Program-made: the position numbers and the translations under genes
Assembly: GCF_900167975.1 (NCBI RefSeq)
Contig: NZ_FUZU01000004.1
Coordinates: 434,001 to 498,000, forward strand
DNA from: Ohtaekwangia koreensis
GTDB lineage: Bacteria > Bacteroidota > Bacteroidia > Cytophagales > Cyclobacteriaceae
Direction: 5' to 3'
DNA: 64,000 nt
Notes under the pieces: generated by a model
The model's database searches: none
What the model was told of the DNA's origin: nothing
Seen by the model: only the letters and a program-made list of their open reading frames with translations
Shown here: in pieces, positions 56,329 through 64,000 of the stretch
How positions within the stretch are numbered: position 1 is the stretch's first letter
How the letters are laid out: each line of letters begins with the position of its first letter

Positions 56329-57000
56329 ATGACCCAGCAGCCGATAGCCAACAGTCAACAGTTCATTGCTAAAGGTCAATCACTCACAATTCAAATTGAA
56401 GATTTAGGAAAACGATTCAACCGCGAATGGATCTTCCGTGGGTTGAGTTATTCTTTCAGCGCAGGCAATACGTATGCTATCACTGGCGCGAATGGTTCTG
56501 GGAAATCAACGTTGCTCCAGGTTCTCTGGGGACAAATGCCACCCAGCAAAGGTACAATCCGGTATATATCCGGAGACGTTGAGATCGCTCCTGAAAATAT
56601 ATTCAGCCGGATTGCCATCGCCACTCCCTATATGGATCTGATCGATGAATTTACATTGGAGGAGCAACTTCAATTTCATTTTAAAATGAAACGAAGTCGT
56701 AACAACATGACGATTCCGGAAATGATCGATCGCATGTACCTCACTCCTGCGCGGCATAAGTATATATCTAACTTTTCGTCTGGTATGCGGCAACGTGTAA
56801 AACTGGCTTTGGCATTTTTCACAGAGGCTGATATCATTTTCTTCGATGAACCCGGTACAAATCTCGACCACCAGGCTTTCGATTGGTACTTGCAAAACCT
56901 GCATTCAATACCGCCACAATGCGCGCTCTTTATAGCTAGCAATCAACCTTCAGAATATCCTGCGCATGCTCACAAATTGGATATAATGGGGTATAAATAA
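56329..57000 (+). CDS. Orphan ABC transporter ATP-binding protein
   Basis: A 223-residue ABC ATPase. Walker A GANGSGKST (53-61), signature FSSGMRQRVK, Walker B IIFFDEPGTNLD. It lacks an adjacent permease. The first 18 residues (MTQQPIANSQQFIAKGQS) resemble the glutamine/asparagine-rich, low-complexity intergenic text rather than a conserved start, and the family-like sequence begins at about LTIQIEDLGKRF. A later start is not available as ATG, so this N-terminal extension may be real. The transported substrate is unknown; proximity to lpxA may be accidental. Confidence 0.85.
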   Translation: MTQQPIANSQQFIAKGQSLTIQIEDLGKRFNREWIFRGLSYSFSAGNTYAITGANGSGKSTLLQVLWGQMPPSKGTIRYISGDVEIAPENIFSRIAIATPYMDLIDEFTLEEQLQFHFKMKRSRNNMTIPEMIDRMYLTPARHKYISNFSSGMRQRVKLALAFFTEADIIFFDEPGTNLDHQAFDWYLQNLHSIPPQCALFIASNQPSEYPAHAHKLDIMGYK

Positions 57001-57121
57001 GTGGTTACAAGCAGTTGCTCAACCTTATTAAAGAAGTATCCTGAAAAGGACAGCCAACGACTCCGATTTTTTTGATTTTAAGAATTTTACGCTCATATTC
57101 GTAACTATAATAATTTTAAGC

Positions 57122-57625
57122 ATGAAACATTTAACTAGACTTCTATCCCTCCTTATCCTCGTTAGTGCGGCTGTATTTTTTGCCAGTTGTGGAGGCGATG
57201 ATGGTGACGATAAAACACCAGAAGAAACTCAACTTGATAAATTAAAAGGTACCTGGACGCTTACAGAATCTTCTGTTCAGTTTGATGGTGCAGGCGATGA
57301 CCGGTTTGATGGTTCAGCTTTGAAACTTACATTTTCAGGTAACTATAGCGCAGGTGGAAAGTATAGCTATGCTGTTACTTCAAGCAGCCAGGTAAATGCC
57401 AGCCCATGGCCTTCAGGCGGAAGCTGGAAGTTTGGTTCTCCTGTTACCAGCAGTATTGTCCGTTTGGATAGTGAACTCGATGGATCAGCAGATGTAACAG
57501 TAGCGTATACATTGTCAGCAGATTCGAAAACACTTACGGTTCAATTTACATATGCCGGCTCAGGATACGTAGTTGGCAGAACTGAATCTGTAGGAGGTCC
57601 CTGGGAGTTTGTATTTACAAAGTAG
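57122..57625 (+). CDS. Lipocalin-like lipoprotein of unknown function
   Basis: A 167-residue lipoprotein. Signal peptide with lipobox FAS-C (Cys23), followed by an acidic GGDDGDDKTPEE linker and a single beta domain beginning LKGTWTLTESSVQFDG, a start typical of lipocalin-like domains in Bacteroidota. The domain ends WEFVFTK, with repeated short strands and Ser/Gly-rich turns. No enzymatic residues are visible. Downstream is a strong terminator. Function unknown; probably a surface or periplasmic small-molecule-binding or structural protein. Confidence 0.75.
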   Translation: MKHLTRLLSLLILVSAAVFFASCGGDDGDDKTPEETQLDKLKGTWTLTESSVQFDGAGDDRFDGSALKLTFSGNYSAGGKYSYAVTSSSQVNASPWPSGGSWKFGSPVTSSIVRLDSELDGSADVTVAYTLSADSKTLTVQFTYAGSGYVVGRTESVGGPWEFVFTK

Positions 57626-57647
57626 ACTTACCCGTATCTAAAATAAC

Positions 57648-57682
57648 AAAAGGCTTTCTCAGATGAGAAAGCCTTTCTTTTT
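57648..57682 (+). terminator. Rho-independent terminator
   Basis: Perfect 12-bp stem AAAGGCTTTCTC / GAGAAAGCCTTT, loop AGAT, then CTTTTTTT-type tail. It lies 23 nt after the lipoprotein stop. Confidence 0.92.
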
Positions 57683-57725
57683 TATATCAATTCATCTATA
57701 CCTGTAATCTATAGTATAGATCTAC

Positions 57726-60092
57726 TTATTTGAGTACAATCACTGTAATACCGTCCCCTCCACGCTCGATGTGTTCGTCTTTCATTGAAGCAACCTCTTT
57801 GTACCGCTTCAAATGATCGCGTACTACTTTACGCAGAACGCCTTCACCTTTACCGTGCAGCACTTTCAACTCTCCTTGTCCTAATAATATAGCGGTGTCC
57901 ATGAATTGATCCAGCAACGAAAATAGTTCATCAACACGTTTGCCGCGCACGTCAAGTGTATCACTAAAATTTGTACGCTTCTCATGAACATTTATACCGG
58001 ACGTACGCAGTTTGGTCGCGATTTCTCTTTCAACAGTGCCTGTGATTTTCTCAAGCTTATCGAGCTTAGCTACAGATTTCAGTTCTCCGAATTGCACTGT
58101 AGCATTCTTACCCTGAATGCTTAGAATTACACCACTGCTATCCTGCCCTATAATTCGTACACGGTCGCCGTCCTTTAAGTCACCTTCTGTTCGCTTCTCA
58201 ACCTTTACAGGTAATGGCTCTACACGCTGCGTGAGACTCTGCAGATTTCTACGAACCTTTTGAGTCTCCTGCTTATGCGCCTGGTTCGCACGAATGTGAC
58301 GAATTGTTTTTTCTATTTCGCGATTGGTATCTTTCAACAAATTCGAAGCTTCTTCCTTTGCTTTGTTAATAATCTCCTTCTTGCGCGTTTCAAGTTCGGT
58401 GGAAAGTGTCTGGTATTTCGTAAGCGACTGTTTCAATTCGCTTTCATGACGCTCGAGCTTTTTTGTTTTCTCCGTCAACAGCTGCTTCTCTTTTTCGAGA
58501 GAACGCACGAGTTTTTCAAAGCCTGCGAGATCTTTACCGACAAGCTTTTCAGCTTCTTGCAACGTATTTTGCGGAAGGCCAATCTTGCGCGCAATCTCCA
58601 GAGCGAAAGAACTTCCAGGCTTTCCTATATCCAATACATATAGCGGTTCAAGGTTCATATCATCAAAACGCATGGCTGCATTGCGTATACCCTGCCGTTG
58701 GCCTGCGAATAATTTTAAGTTATAGTAGTGCGTTGTAGCAACGCCCCATACTCTTTTCCGAAGCAATTCTTCCAGTATAGCCTGCGCTATAGCGCCTCCA
58801 AAATTCGGATCCGTTCCGGAGCCAAGTTCATCCATCAGCACCAACGATTTGCTATTGGCAGATTGAATGAAGGTCTTCATATTTCGAAGGTGACTGCTAT
58901 AGGTACTCAGATCGTTCTCGATCGACTGCTGATCACCTATATCCAATAGTATATCCTGAAATATACCAACGCGCGATCGCTCCGATACAGGAATCAACAA
59001 ACCGCACTGCACCATGTATTGAAGTAACCCTACAGTCTTTAAACAAACCGATTTACCACCGGCATTAGGTCCGGACACGAGCAGTAACCGGTCTTGCTGG
59101 TCAAGCTCTATATTTAGCGGAACAATCTCGCGTTTGCCCTTCAAGCTCAGGTATAGCAACGGATGTTTCGCAGTATACCAGACGAGTTCAGGTTGCTTTT
59201 CAATGATGGGATGCTCCGCATGAATTTCCTGGGAGAACTTCGCCTTGGCGCGTATAAAATCGATCTGCGCCAGAAATTGAAATGCAGTTTTCAAAACCGG
59301 AAGCTGTAAACGGAATTCATCTGTAAGCTCTTTGAGAATCCGAATCACTTCCCGCTTCTCTGCATGCTCCAGATCGCGGATCTCGTTATTGGCGTCCAGC
59401 ATCTCCGTTGGCTCCATGAAAACCGTCTGGCCGGTAGCAGACTCATCGAGTATAAATCCCTTCAGCTTGCGCTTATGTTCTGCCTGAAGCGGAATCACCA
59501 CGCGCCCTTCACGAATCGTAGGCAGTGCACCTTCCGGAACCCACTTCTCCTCTACGGCCGTTCTAAAAATCTGGTCAGCCAACTTCCGTAAACGCGCCTG
59601 TTCATCGCGAAGTTTTTTTCGTAAGCGCCCAAGGTCCGGGCTGGCGGAATCACGAACCTGCGCTTTATCATCAATCTTTATAAAAACAGATTGCGCCAAT
59701 GAAGCCGTTACGGCAACCGGTTCAACCAGCTTATATAGTTCAGGGTATATCTCTTTCGATTTATTCAGAAAGGCCTTGCATGCAATAATTGTTTCCAGGG
59801 AATATGCGAGGTTCAAAAATTCGTCAGCCTCGAGCCAATTTCCTTCGAGTGTAATCTTCTGTATCCATTCGGTGGGGTCGAAAAAATAACGTGAAGGAAA
59901 AGGTTCGCCCTTCTCCAGTATCTGTAAAAACTCAAGGTTCTGCTTTAATAAAATGCGGATGAAGTCAACCTCTGTGCTAAAGCGCATTCGGTCAACCCAT
60001 GTAGCTCCGGAATCTGAAAGGCAATATGCTTTCAGCTTCTGTCGTATTTGTACGAAGCCTAATTTATCTTCAAACTCGTTCGGGTAAATCAT
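57726..60092 (-). CDS. mutS2: Endonuclease MutS2
   Basis: A 788-residue MutS-family ATPase of the MutS2 branch, active in suppressing recombination and in rescue of collided ribosomes in some species. Domain order: core and clamp helices (1-330), ATPase domain with Walker A GPNAGGKS (341-348) and Walker B LVLMDELGSGTDP, a coiled-coil stalk (about 505-620, EKEKQLLTEKTKKLERHE), a KOW-like region (DRVRIIGQD), and a C-terminal Smr nuclease domain with LDVRGKRVDE and HGKGEGVLRKVV. It lacks the mismatch-recognition domain of MutS, as expected. Its start overlaps the end of the DUF4296 gene by 4 nt. Confidence 0.96.
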   Translation of the reverse strand: MIYPNEFEDKLGFVQIRQKLKAYCLSDSGATWVDRMRFSTEVDFIRILLKQNLEFLQILEKGEPFPSRYFFDPTEWIQKITLEGNWLEADEFLNLAYSLETIIACKAFLNKSKEIYPELYKLVEPVAVTASLAQSVFIKIDDKAQVRDSASPDLGRLRKKLRDEQARLRKLADQIFRTAVEEKWVPEGALPTIREGRVVIPLQAEHKRKLKGFILDESATGQTVFMEPTEMLDANNEIRDLEHAEKREVIRILKELTDEFRLQLPVLKTAFQFLAQIDFIRAKAKFSQEIHAEHPIIEKQPELVWYTAKHPLLYLSLKGKREIVPLNIELDQQDRLLLVSGPNAGGKSVCLKTVGLLQYMVQCGLLIPVSERSRVGIFQDILLDIGDQQSIENDLSTYSSHLRNMKTFIQSANSKSLVLMDELGSGTDPNFGGAIAQAILEELLRKRVWGVATTHYYNLKLFAGQRQGIRNAAMRFDDMNLEPLYVLDIGKPGSSFALEIARKIGLPQNTLQEAEKLVGKDLAGFEKLVRSLEKEKQLLTEKTKKLERHESELKQSLTKYQTLSTELETRKKEIINKAKEEASNLLKDTNREIEKTIRHIRANQAHKQETQKVRRNLQSLTQRVEPLPVKVEKRTEGDLKDGDRVRIIGQDSSGVILSIQGKNATVQFGELKSVAKLDKLEKITGTVEREIATKLRTSGINVHEKRTNFSDTLDVRGKRVDELFSLLDQFMDTAILLGQGELKVLHGKGEGVLRKVVRDHLKRYKEVASMKDEHIERGGDGITVIVLK

Positions 60093-60466
60093 TGTGTTGT
60101 CGGACGGACGGATGCTTTTTGCTCTTTGAGATTCAAAGAGTCAACAAGCGCTGTATATATTTGTTCCAATTCTTTGGGATGATCCATGTAATAGTTCATG
60201 GAATTTGCAAAAACAGAATCCGGTATACCTGTCTTTTTAAAAACCTTGCCCCGCAGGACATCAAAAACCTTTTTACCGGAGTCCGTTGAAAGATGAAGCC
60301 TGTTCACTTTCTCTTCCGTGAGCAATATCTCTTCAATGGTTTTCACCATCACTTCTTTCTCCAGGATTTCTTTTGGCGCTTTCTCTTTGGTTGAGCATGA
60401 CAAAACAACCGTCATGAACAGTGTCACAACGGAAGCAGTCGTATAATATTTAAAACCTCTTGTCAT
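60089..60466 (-). CDS. DUF4296 lipoprotein
   Basis: A 125-residue protein with signal and lipobox VVLS-C (Cys24), followed by an all-helical DUF4296-like domain (about residues 30-118) containing VFKKTGIPDSVFANSMNYYM and PKELEQIYTALVDSL. Function is unknown. The 4-nt overlap with mutS2 (ATGA) puts both on one transcript. Start MTRGFKYYTTASVV at 60466 is the only reasonable one. Divergent from the DUF58 gene with a 200-nt gap. Confidence 0.85.
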   Translation of the reverse strand: MTRGFKYYTTASVVTLFMTVVLSCSTKEKAPKEILEKEVMVKTIEEILLTEEKVNRLHLSTDSGKKVFDVLRGKVFKKTGIPDSVFANSMNYYMDHPKELEQIYTALVDSLNLKEQKASVRPTTQ

Positions 60467-60580
60467 CTTTTAATAGCCATCCCCTGCTTTAGGTGGGGCA
60501 AAATAATCATAATTGTTCTATTTTTGGAGTTAACGGTAATCTGTTGCACCCTAACCACAACCTGGTTGGATGTATAACAA

Positions 60581-60588
60581 TAACTTTG
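60581..60588 (+). promoter_or_regulatory. Probable -7 box for the DUF58 operon
   Basis: TAACTTTG, exact TAnnTTTG match, 79 nt before ATG 60667. I see no -33 TTG at correct spacing. The region also has a small hairpin (GGTTCT/AGAACC, 60593-60616) and GTTAACGATAACG words. Confidence 0.4.
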
Positions 60589-60666
60589 CCATGGTTCTGT
60601 TACATTTTATAGAACCACATCACACTCACGCTCACACCTGCAGTTAACGATAACGTTTAACGACTC

Positions 60667-61545
60667 ATGAAGGATTTGCTAAAAAAATTACGGAGGTACG
60701 AGATCCAGATACGCAAGGCAATCAACAGCCAGATGCAAGGGGATTTCCATTCCGTTTTTAAAGGCTCAGGTCTTGAGTTTGATGATGTAAGACCATACCA
60801 GTATGGCGATGATGTACGTACCATTCACTGGACGGTTTCAGCAAAAGGTCATGGTACATTTGTAAAAACCTATCGGGAAGAAAAAGAGCAAACGGTTTTC
60901 TTTATACTGGATGTGAGTGCTTCCGAAGATATAGGGAGTCCGGGAAAAACAAAAGCGGATATAGGCAGAGAGATCTGTGGAGTGTTGACGCTTTCTGCTG
61001 TGAAAGAATCCAGTCATGTAGGGTTGATCTGCTTCTCGGATGTAAAGGAAAAATTTCTAAAACCCGTCAAAGGTCATTCACAGGGATACGAGATCATCAG
61101 TACGCTGGCGAACTTAAAACCCAAATCACTGAAGACAAACCTTTCGAAAGCTATATCATTTGCCTTGAATGCGATCAGACGCAGAAGCGTTGTTATACTG
61201 ATCTCTGACTTTATTGATGAAGGGTACTTTGATAACATGCGGGCCCTTGCCAGACGTCACGATCTCGTAGTTATTCATATCAGCGACAAGCGTGAGACTC
61301 GCTTACCAAAGCTTGGTATCATTCCGGTGATTGATAAAGAAAGTCAGCGCACGTTGTGGATCAACACATCGTTTGGAGATTTCAGACAAAAGATCAGCAA
61401 GCGACACGACCTTCGAAAAGAAGAGTTACAAAAATTCAGCCGCAAGAATGAGATCAATTTTATTTCACTCGATACCGATGAAGACTATGTACCAAAGTTG
61501 CTGCGTTTATTTAAAGTTCGGAATAAATCCTTGAAGACAACATGA
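60667..61545 (+). CDS. DUF58 domain protein
   Basis: A 292-residue protein of the DUF58 family, whose C-terminal part adopts a VWA-like fold. The family signature FDDVRPYQYGDDVRTIHW is at about residues 39-56, and DVSASEDIGS (about 98-107) is a degenerate MIDAS-like site. It precedes a membrane protein and a BatA-like VWA protein, coupled by 4- and 8-nt overlaps. In related Bat operons a MoxR AAA+ ATPase precedes DUF58 and acts with it in envelope maintenance or stress tolerance; moxR is absent immediately upstream here. Confidence 0.9.
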   Translation: MKDLLKKLRRYEIQIRKAINSQMQGDFHSVFKGSGLEFDDVRPYQYGDDVRTIHWTVSAKGHGTFVKTYREEKEQTVFFILDVSASEDIGSPGKTKADIGREICGVLTLSAVKESSHVGLICFSDVKEKFLKPVKGHSQGYEIISTLANLKPKSLKTNLSKAISFALNAIRRRSVVILISDFIDEGYFDNMRALARRHDLVVIHISDKRETRLPKLGIIPVIDKESQRTLWINTSFGDFRQKISKRHDLRKEELQKFSRKNEINFISLDTDEDYVPKLLRLFKVRNKSLKTT

Positions 61546-62486
61546 TTGGTAGCCTTGTGAAGACCATCCGGATTTTATTGTTCCCTATATTTCTCTGTAT
61601 ACTATGCTTCCTCTCTGCAGGTTCGGTATATGCACAGGATAAAACAAAATCTGTACGTGTAACCGCTGGCTTCTTTGAAGACAGCCTATATATCGGCAAA
61701 CCTGTGAGGTTTTATCTTACTGCGCGATATCCTAAAGATCTGAATATTGTATTTCCGGATTCATCCTATAACTATGCTCCGTTTGAATTCGAGAGTAAAA
61801 ATTACTCTCCCACCAACACGGAAGGTGGAATCAGTTACGATAGCGTAATCTATAACATCAGTACATTTGAGATCGGACGCCAACAGTATTTCAGTCTGCC
61901 TGTATACCAGGTGATCCCTGGCGACAGCATAATTTTTCATTCAAACCAGGATACAATCCTGGTTACCCAACTGGTAGATTTCAGCCTCGATACTATACCG
62001 ATCAACAAGCTTCCTCTAAGGGCAAGTATAGCGTATCACAATGTTCCCAAGCAGTTCAACTATCCTATATTTATTATTGCTGTCGTGATCATTGTTATCA
62101 TCGCGGCAGTAGCGTGGTTTGGTTTCGGCAAAAAGATCAGGCGACATTTCCGTATCAAAAGAATGGTGGAGGCTCATCGTAAATTTGTGGAAAGCTATAT
62201 GCGCGAAGTCGCTGCATTACGCAATACTTTTTCAACGGTAACGACAGAAGCAGCCCTGGCCCATTGGAAACTATATATGGAGCAACTTGAAGCACGCCCC
62301 TATACCAAACTCACTACGCGTGAAGCACGAAATTTCTTTAAGGATGAATCGCTCATCAAAAACCTTCAGACCATTGACGGGGCTATTTATGGACATAATG
62401 CCAATGTAGTTGAACCGTTAGAAAATCTGAAAGCTGTTGCAGATCAACGCTTCCACTCAAAACTACAGGAGGTAAAAAATGGATAA
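61542..62486 (+). CDS. Membrane protein of the Bat operon, unknown family
   Basis: A 314-residue protein with an N-terminal signal or membrane segment (about residues 10-30), a beta-rich periplasmic domain (about 35-160), a second helix (about 170-193, FIIAVVIIVIIAAVAWFGFG) and a basic helical cytoplasmic tail (KKIRRHFRIKRMVEAHRKFV). This is the layout of proteins that lie between DUF58 and BatA in Bacteroidota; I cannot name the domain from sequence alone. Overlaps the DUF58 gene by 4 nt and batA by 8 nt, so all three are translationally linked. Confidence 0.75.
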   Translation: MIGSLVKTIRILLFPIFLCILCFLSAGSVYAQDKTKSVRVTAGFFEDSLYIGKPVRFYLTARYPKDLNIVFPDSSYNYAPFEFESKNYSPTNTEGGISYDSVIYNISTFEIGRQQYFSLPVYQVIPGDSIIFHSNQDTILVTQLVDFSLDTIPINKLPLRASIAYHNVPKQFNYPIFIIAVVIIVIIAAVAWFGFGKKIRRHFRIKRMVEAHRKFVESYMREVAALRNTFSTVTTEAALAHWKLYMEQLEARPYTKLTTREARNFFKDESLIKNLQTIDGAIYGHNANVVEPLENLKAVADQRFHSKLQEVKNG

Positions 62487-63522
62487 AGATCTCACTCCAT
62501 GGTATTCATTCGACTGGTTCACACCTTCAACCTTGCGTTCATTCACATGGGAGAATAAGATTTTTCTATACCTGCTGATTGCTATACCTGTATTATTTAT
62601 ACTCCGTTGGTTGCTGCGAAATAAATTCAATCAGAAATTACCCATCGCGGTAACGCAAAAAGATTTTCATGTTTCGCCTATCAACCTGATTCGCCTTTTG
62701 CCGGAGGTTTTATTAATGTTTGTCTTGGCATTTGTACTCATGGGTTTGGCGCGTCCGCAAAAGACAAATGAAAAAGTAGAGCAATGGACAGAAGGTATAG
62801 ATATCATGATTGCGCTTGATATTTCGCAGTCGATGATGATTGAAGACTTTACTCCCAACCGCCTTGAAGCCGCGAAAGAAGTTGCGCGTAACTTTATAAA
62901 CGGTCGTGTACAGGATCGAATCGGGTTAGTAGTTTTTGCAGGAGATGCTTTCTCTATGTCGCCTCTTACAACGGACTATGAATTGTTGCGCTCGTACCTA
63001 AATGAAATAACATTCGAGTTGATCGAAACAAAAGGTACTGCTATCGGAAGTGCCATGGCGGTTGTTACCAATCGTATGGGCGAATCGGAGACAAAATCAA
63101 AAGTATGTATCTTATTGAGTGATGGTGAAAATACATCGGGCAACATCGATCCCATTACGGCAGCAGAACTTGCGAGCGCCTATGGAATCAAGATATATAC
63201 TATTGTAGTGGGTAAAGAGGGTATGGTACCTTATGGTAAAGATTTCTTTGGTCGCCCGCAGATGATCGAAAACACCATTGATGAAACTACCATGCGCAAA
63301 ATGGCCGACATCGGTGGTGGACAATTCTTTCGCGCAGCAGATAACAAAGCTCTTGAACAGGTTTTTTCACGTATCGACAAATATGAGAAAGCCGAAATTA
63401 AGGAGACGCGCTTTAAGGATACTTCCGATTACTATGTGATATACCTGCATTGGGCCGTTGCTTTCTTCCTGCTGTGGCTGCTGCTGAAGTCTACGTTTAT
63501 TACCAATGTGTTGCAAGACTAA
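62479..63522 (+). CDS. BatA-like VWA-domain membrane protein
   Basis: A 347-residue protein with helices at about 28-44 and 75-92, a VWA domain with MIDAS DISQS (residues 114-118), VVFAGDAFSMSPLTTDYE and LLSDGENTSG (metal-binding Asp), and a C-terminal helix (about 320-342). Such proteins belong to the Bacteroides aerotolerance (Bat) set. In this window it is the last gene before a convergent LysE-type gene; the usual batB, TPR and batD partners do not follow. It may therefore be a shortened version of the cluster. Confidence 0.9.
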   Translation: MDKDLTPWYSFDWFTPSTLRSFTWENKIFLYLLIAIPVLFILRWLLRNKFNQKLPIAVTQKDFHVSPINLIRLLPEVLLMFVLAFVLMGLARPQKTNEKVEQWTEGIDIMIALDISQSMMIEDFTPNRLEAAKEVARNFINGRVQDRIGLVVFAGDAFSMSPLTTDYELLRSYLNEITFELIETKGTAIGSAMAVVTNRMGESETKSKVCILLSDGENTSGNIDPITAAELASAYGIKIYTIVVGKEGMVPYGKDFFGRPQMIENTIDETTMRKMADIGGGQFFRAADNKALEQVFSRIDKYEKAEIKETRFKDTSDYYVIYLHWAVAFFLLWLLLKSTFITNVLQD

Positions 63523-63648
63523 TTTTTTTAAGCTGCAGCTTTAGTTTCCTATTGCCAGAGTTTTAATGCAGGTTGCTCATTCGTGGATATATACTATAAT
63601 TTGAATAGCCAGTGCATGGCTAAACTTCACTGACCTGAACACAAAATT

Positions 63649-64000
63649 TTAGTGCGGTATATTATCCGGGAAAAGAATTAGTCTCCCTGCAAAAATCACG
63701 AGTACGATTCCCAATACTATATTCATAACCCGAATTACGATGGGGGTCATGACCAGCCGTAGTTTATCGGCAAGCTTGGCTTTGATTGTATCCGTAATAA
63801 ATACAGTCCCAACGATAGATGAGAAAAAGATAAAGGCTTCGCGATTCGTATTATAGTTTAACTGTGTGGTTGCAACACCAACGGTGGCAATCCAAAAGAA
63901 GAGTACCATCGGACTTAATCCGTTAATGATAAAACCTTTTGCGGCAAGCCTCCACCAACTGCGTGCTTCAATTTTCTGTGGATCGTAATGTACCAGCTTT
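63649..64000 (-). CDS. LysE-family amino-acid exporter, 5' part outside the window
   Basis: The last 116 residues of a LysE/RhtB-type transporter. Reading back from 63649 the frame continues without stop to the window edge (KLVHYDPQKIEARSWWRLAAKG), followed by FIINGLSPMVLFFWIA, the conserved helix with Asn-Pro-type kink of this family, and then three more helices. The N-terminal helix pair lies beyond 64000. The ATG at 63909 is internal. Convergent with batA across a 126-nt gap containing the 12-bp palindrome AAGCTGCAGCTT (63530-63541) and no clear terminator. Confidence 0.85.
   Translation of the reverse strand, partial: KLVHYDPQKIEARSWWRLAAKGFIINGLSPMVLFFWIATVGVATTQLNYNTNREAFIFFSSIVGTVFITDTIKAKLADKLRLVMTPIVIRVMNIVLGIVLVIFAGRLILFPDNIPH

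Noticed and set aside
1-64000. Possible tRNA, rRNA, CRISPR, IS or prophage elements
   Set aside because: I found no cloverleaf, rRNA segment, regularly spaced repeat array, transposase or phage gene on either strand; no search was possible.

Overview
The window looks like chromosomal DNA of a Bacteroidota bacterium, most likely a Cytophagales member. The evidence is a SusC/SusD pair, a gldA-gldF-gldG gliding cluster, the type IX secretion regulator porX, a fused lpxC-fabZ gene between lpxD and lpxA, lipoproteins with Bacteroidota-type signal peptides, and -7 boxes of the TAnnTTTG type in place of the usual -10/-35 pair. Both edges cut a gene: dnaN on the left and a LysE-family exporter on the right. 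I see no rRNA, tRNA, CRISPR array, insertion sequence or prophage.

Layout. 1-5435 (minus): gldA, gldF, gldG, a DUF4340 gene and dnaN. 5745-7859 (plus): a TlpA-like exported thioredoxin and an unknown 155-residue protein, each with a terminator. 7977-11840: a polyprenyl diphosphate synthase, an MscS-type channel coupled to CorA, and a coiled-coil lipoprotein. 12042-16769: a remnant of an NDH-2 dehydrogenase directly ahead of the potassium transporter kup, then hrpB. 16817-23402: a ceramidase-like enzyme, a four-gene set joined by 4-nt overlaps (SpoIIE-type phosphatase, polysaccharide deacetylase, glycosyltransferase, dgkA), a GT2 glycosyltransferase, and ruvC.

23982-37076 (all minus) is the most coherent accessory region, a rhamnose-glycan utilisation locus. 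Read in transcription order it holds lutA-lutB-lutC (L-lactate oxidation), rhaM (L-rhamnose mutarotase), a sialate-O-acetylesterase-type esterase, a GH106 alpha-L-rhamnosidase, then susC and susD. A shared sequence of about 24 bp lies at similar distance and in the same orientation upstream of both rhaM and susC, so one regulator may control the two units.

37357-48019: a beta-propeller lipoprotein, a flavin reductase-like protein, a small membrane protein, fumarylacetoacetase, an RsmF-type rRNA methyltransferase, an MFS transporter, valS and an exported unknown. 48226-51435 (minus): porX-tsaE-ald, overlapping. 51576-57625 (plus): an HD phosphohydrolase, the lipid A genes lpxD, lpxC-fabZ and lpxA, an orphan ABC ATPase and a lipoprotein. 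57726-60466 (minus): a DUF4296 lipoprotein and mutS2. 60667-63522 (plus): a DUF58 / membrane protein / BatA-like VWA operon.

The most unusual signals are these. (1) The 3' third of valS is a block of about 29% GC inside a gene of about 47% GC, and it starts at the catalytic/anticodon domain boundary. (2) The tetranucleotide TATA is greatly over-used through the window, mainly through ATA codons placed after T, but not in that valS block. (3) An in-frame C-terminal fragment of NDH-2 sits between a good promoter and kup. (4) A regulatory motif is shared by the two rhamnose units. (5) A terminator hairpin has the stop codons of two convergent genes in its loop.
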